From contig JAMOUW010000079.1 in the NCBI GenBank assembly GCA_027067955.1, forward strand, positions 1-64,000: 64,000 nucleotides of DNA, read 5' to 3'. This document shows, piece by piece, positions 62,443-64,000 of the stretch. The notes under the pieces were generated by a model that did no database searches, was not told the origin of the DNA, and worked only from the letters and a program-made list of their open reading frames with translations. Source of the DNA: Thermaceae bacterium. GTDB taxonomy: Bacteria; Deinococcota; Deinococci; Deinococcales; Marinithermaceae. Position 1 is the first letter of the stretch. Each line of letters begins with the position of its first letter. A program made the translations under genes and the position numbers.

Positions 62443-64000
62443 ATGAACAAGCTTTACGGAAACATCCAAGGGCTGAAACCTTCCCTAAAAAAGAAGCTCG
62501 GGAATCTTTACCGCCGCAGGGTACCCGCAAACCGCCTCTACACTGCCGAAGTGGCTCGTACCTTAGCGGCTCTGTCCCAGGAGGTGGGCCGCCCTGTAAG
62601 TGTACTGCTGGCCCGTAACGGGCAGGTGCGGGCCGTTGCGGTGGGTGACGCGTCTGCTTTGCCGGTGCCGGAGCATGCATATTTGGAGTCGCGGCTTTCG
62701 GGTTATCGAATCCTGCACACTCATATGGCTGAAGGCGGCTTGAGTGCTCCGGATCTTTCTACGCTGTTTTTACACCGGTACGATTCCATTACGGCCATCG
62801 ATGTCGCCGCTGGTTTGCCGGCTGGAGTGCACCTTGCCCATCTGGTTCCGCCCGACGCCGAGGAGGAAGACTGGCGTATTTATCCGGCTCGCCCGTGGGA
62901 TACCTATTTGGAGTGGGATTATGGCGCCGTACTCAGGGCACTTGAGGAGGAGCTGGCGCGCCAGGATGATTTGCGTGAGCTCAGGGACGGTGCGGGTGAA
63001 CGCGTAATACTGGTGGGAGTCGATGAAGGTCAGGGTCCCGAGTCGGAATTGCGCCTAGAGGAGCTTACCGAGCTGGCCGGCACTGCGGGCGGGGTGGTGG
63101 TGCACCGCGAGCTTGTGTACCGTCCCAATCTCGACCCACGTTATGCAGTTGGGAGGGGCAAACTCGACGAACTTACACTCGTCGCCTACCATGAGAATGC
63201 CGGGACGCTAATATTTGGTATAGATCTCACTCCCGCGCAGGCTGGCGCCATAGAGCAGGTAACCCAGCTGAAGGTGCTGGATCGCACCCAATTAATTCTC
63301 GACATATTCGCGCGCCATGCGCGCACGCCGCAGGCGGAGGCGCAGGTGGAGCTAGCGCAGTTACGGTACCTCTTGCCCCGTTTGGTGGGCAAGGGAAAGC
63401 AGTTGAGTCGCTTGGGCGGCGGAATCGGCACGCGAGGCCCGGGCGAAACAAAACTGGAAGTTGATCGCAGGCGCATAGGTGAGCGCATTCACCGCCTTTC
63501 ACGTCAGATAGAGCGCATCGCCAAACAGCGGCGTGAAGCCCGCAAATCCCGCAAGCGCAACCGAATTCCGGTAGTAGCCATTGTGGGTTATACCAACGCT
63601 GGCAAGACCACCCTGCTGCGCTTGCTGGCGCGAAAGGGCGATGAGGGTGAAGACAAGCTTTTCGCAACTCTGCGGCCGCTTACCCGGCGTGGGTATCTCC
63701 CCGGGTACGGTGAAGTCCTTTTTACCGACACCGTCGGCTTCATCCGCGACATGCCTCCGGCGCTGCTAACCGCATTTGGTGCGACTTTGGAGGAGCTGTT
63801 TGAGGCCGACTTGATCCTCCACGTGGTTGACGCTACCGCTGCTGGGGCTTGCGAACACCATAGCGTCGTAGAGGAACGCCTGCGGGAGATGGGGCTCGAA
63901 ACTCCCCGGTTGGTGGTAATCAACAAGATCGACCGGGCTGATCCATTCGATCGCATGCAGCTTGAAGAGCGCCTTGTCGGCGTTGCCCTTTCGGCGCTAA
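62443..64000 (+). CDS. hflX: GTPase HflX (3' end beyond window)
   Basis: A ribosome-associated GTPase, open to the window end at 519 codons. An N-terminal extension of about 170 residues precedes the HflX GTP-binding domain (ESELRLEELTELAGTAGG, ILDIFARHARTPQAEAQVELAQLRY, GRGKLDEL, GIGTRGPGETKLEVDRR) and the G domain with GYTNAGKTTLLRLL (G1), DTVGFIRDMP (G3) and NKID (G4). The absence of a track line for this frame only reflects the missing stop. TAAAAT (62406-62411) is a possible -10 box, 31 nt before the ATG. Confidence 0.93.
   Translation, partial: MNKLYGNIQGLKPSLKKKLGNLYRRRVPANRLYTAEVARTLAALSQEVGRPVSVLLARNGQVRAVAVGDASALPVPEHAYLESRLSGYRILHTHMAEGGLSAPDLSTLFLHRYDSITAIDVAAGLPAGVHLAHLVPPDAEEEDWRIYPARPWDTYLEWDYGAVLRALEEELARQDDLRELRDGAGERVILVGVDEGQGPESELRLEELTELAGTAGGVVVHRELVYRPNLDPRYAVGRGKLDELTLVAYHENAGTLIFGIDLTPAQAGAIEQVTQLKVLDRTQLILDIFARHARTPQAEAQVELAQLRYLLPRLVGKGKQLSRLGGGIGTRGPGETKLEVDRRRIGERIHRLSRQIERIAKQRREARKSRKRNRIPVVAIVGYTNAGKTTLLRLLARKGDEGEDKLFATLRPLTRRGYLPGYGEVLFTDTVGFIRDMPPALLTAFGATLEELFEADLILHVVDATAAGACEHHSVVEERLREMGLETPRLVVINKIDRADPFDRMQLEERLVGVALSAL

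Overview
The window looks like chromosomal DNA of a thermophilic member of the Deinococcota (Thermus-Meiothermus-Oceanithermus group). This is inferred from several things together. GC is high. Many start codons lie 6-8 nt after a TANNNT box, a leaderless arrangement. There is an Omp85/BamA outer-membrane protein beside a CsaB/DUF5693 pair, the type of locus that supports SLH-anchored S-layers. There are also very large AAA/TPR regulators of BTAD and cyclase type. I cannot name the species. I saw no rRNA, tRNA, CRISPR array, insertion sequence or prophage.

Layout. 1-2.5 kb: the end of an isopropylmalate/isocitrate dehydrogenase-family gene, an SDR and ilvD. 2.6-5 kb: an AT-rich promoter with a propeller-like lipoprotein, a cupin and a phosphoribosyltransferase. 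5-5.6 kb: about 670 bp without a convincing gene. 5.6-10.9 kb (minus): TerC, HD phosphohydrolase, crotonase, purine nucleoside phosphorylase (DeoD type), ComB-like, rpe and a Crp/Fnr regulator. 10.9-15 kb: a LolD-like ATPase, two tandem APRT-like genes, a BFN-domain protein, HIT and mtaB. 15-24 kb: fhs, a small cupin, then the branched-chain amino-acid operon ilvB-ilvN-ilvC-leuA-(76 aa ORF)-cimA. That operon has a strong promoter, an Ile/Val/Leu leader peptide and a terminator/antiterminator pair, so a classical transcription attenuator.

24-32 kb (minus): a delta-60 repeat lipoprotein, a 61 aa ORF, a 1070 aa BTAD/AAA/TPR regulator, a WecG-type glycosyltransferase, a second ComB-like protein, scpB and tsaC. 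32-36.6 kb (plus): pilC, gatA, a DEDDh exonuclease and an unknown 366 aa protein. 36.7-43.2 kb (minus): csaB, DUF5693, udk, a small anchored protein, a SCO1-like protein and ligA. 43.3-51.7 kb (plus): a BMP-type nucleoside-binding protein and its twin-ATPase, ymdB, ppc, a metallophosphoesterase, an NYN-domain protein and queA. 52-59.8 kb (minus): bamA, a 139 aa ORF, a zinc-ribbon/cyclase/AAA/TPR protein and dnaG. 59.9-64 kb: a second purine nucleoside phosphorylase, yggS, divIVA, a YdcF-like protein (minus) and hflX, cut by the window edge.

Themes. Branched-chain amino-acid synthesis is nearly complete: ilvB, ilvN, ilvC, ilvD, leuA and cimA, plus a possible leuB end. Nucleoside uptake and salvage recurs: BMP/ABC, two PNPs, uridine kinase and APRT-like enzymes. 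Envelope functions recur: BamA, CsaB/DUF5693, WecG, PilC and LolD-like. The most unusual regulatory observations are the ilv attenuator, a -10 box that can be read on both strands between tsaC and pilC, and dense use of leaderless starts. The two giant ATPase regulators, the exonuclease-linked unknown protein and two degenerate paralogue pairs (ComB-like and APRT-like) are the best candidates for new biology.
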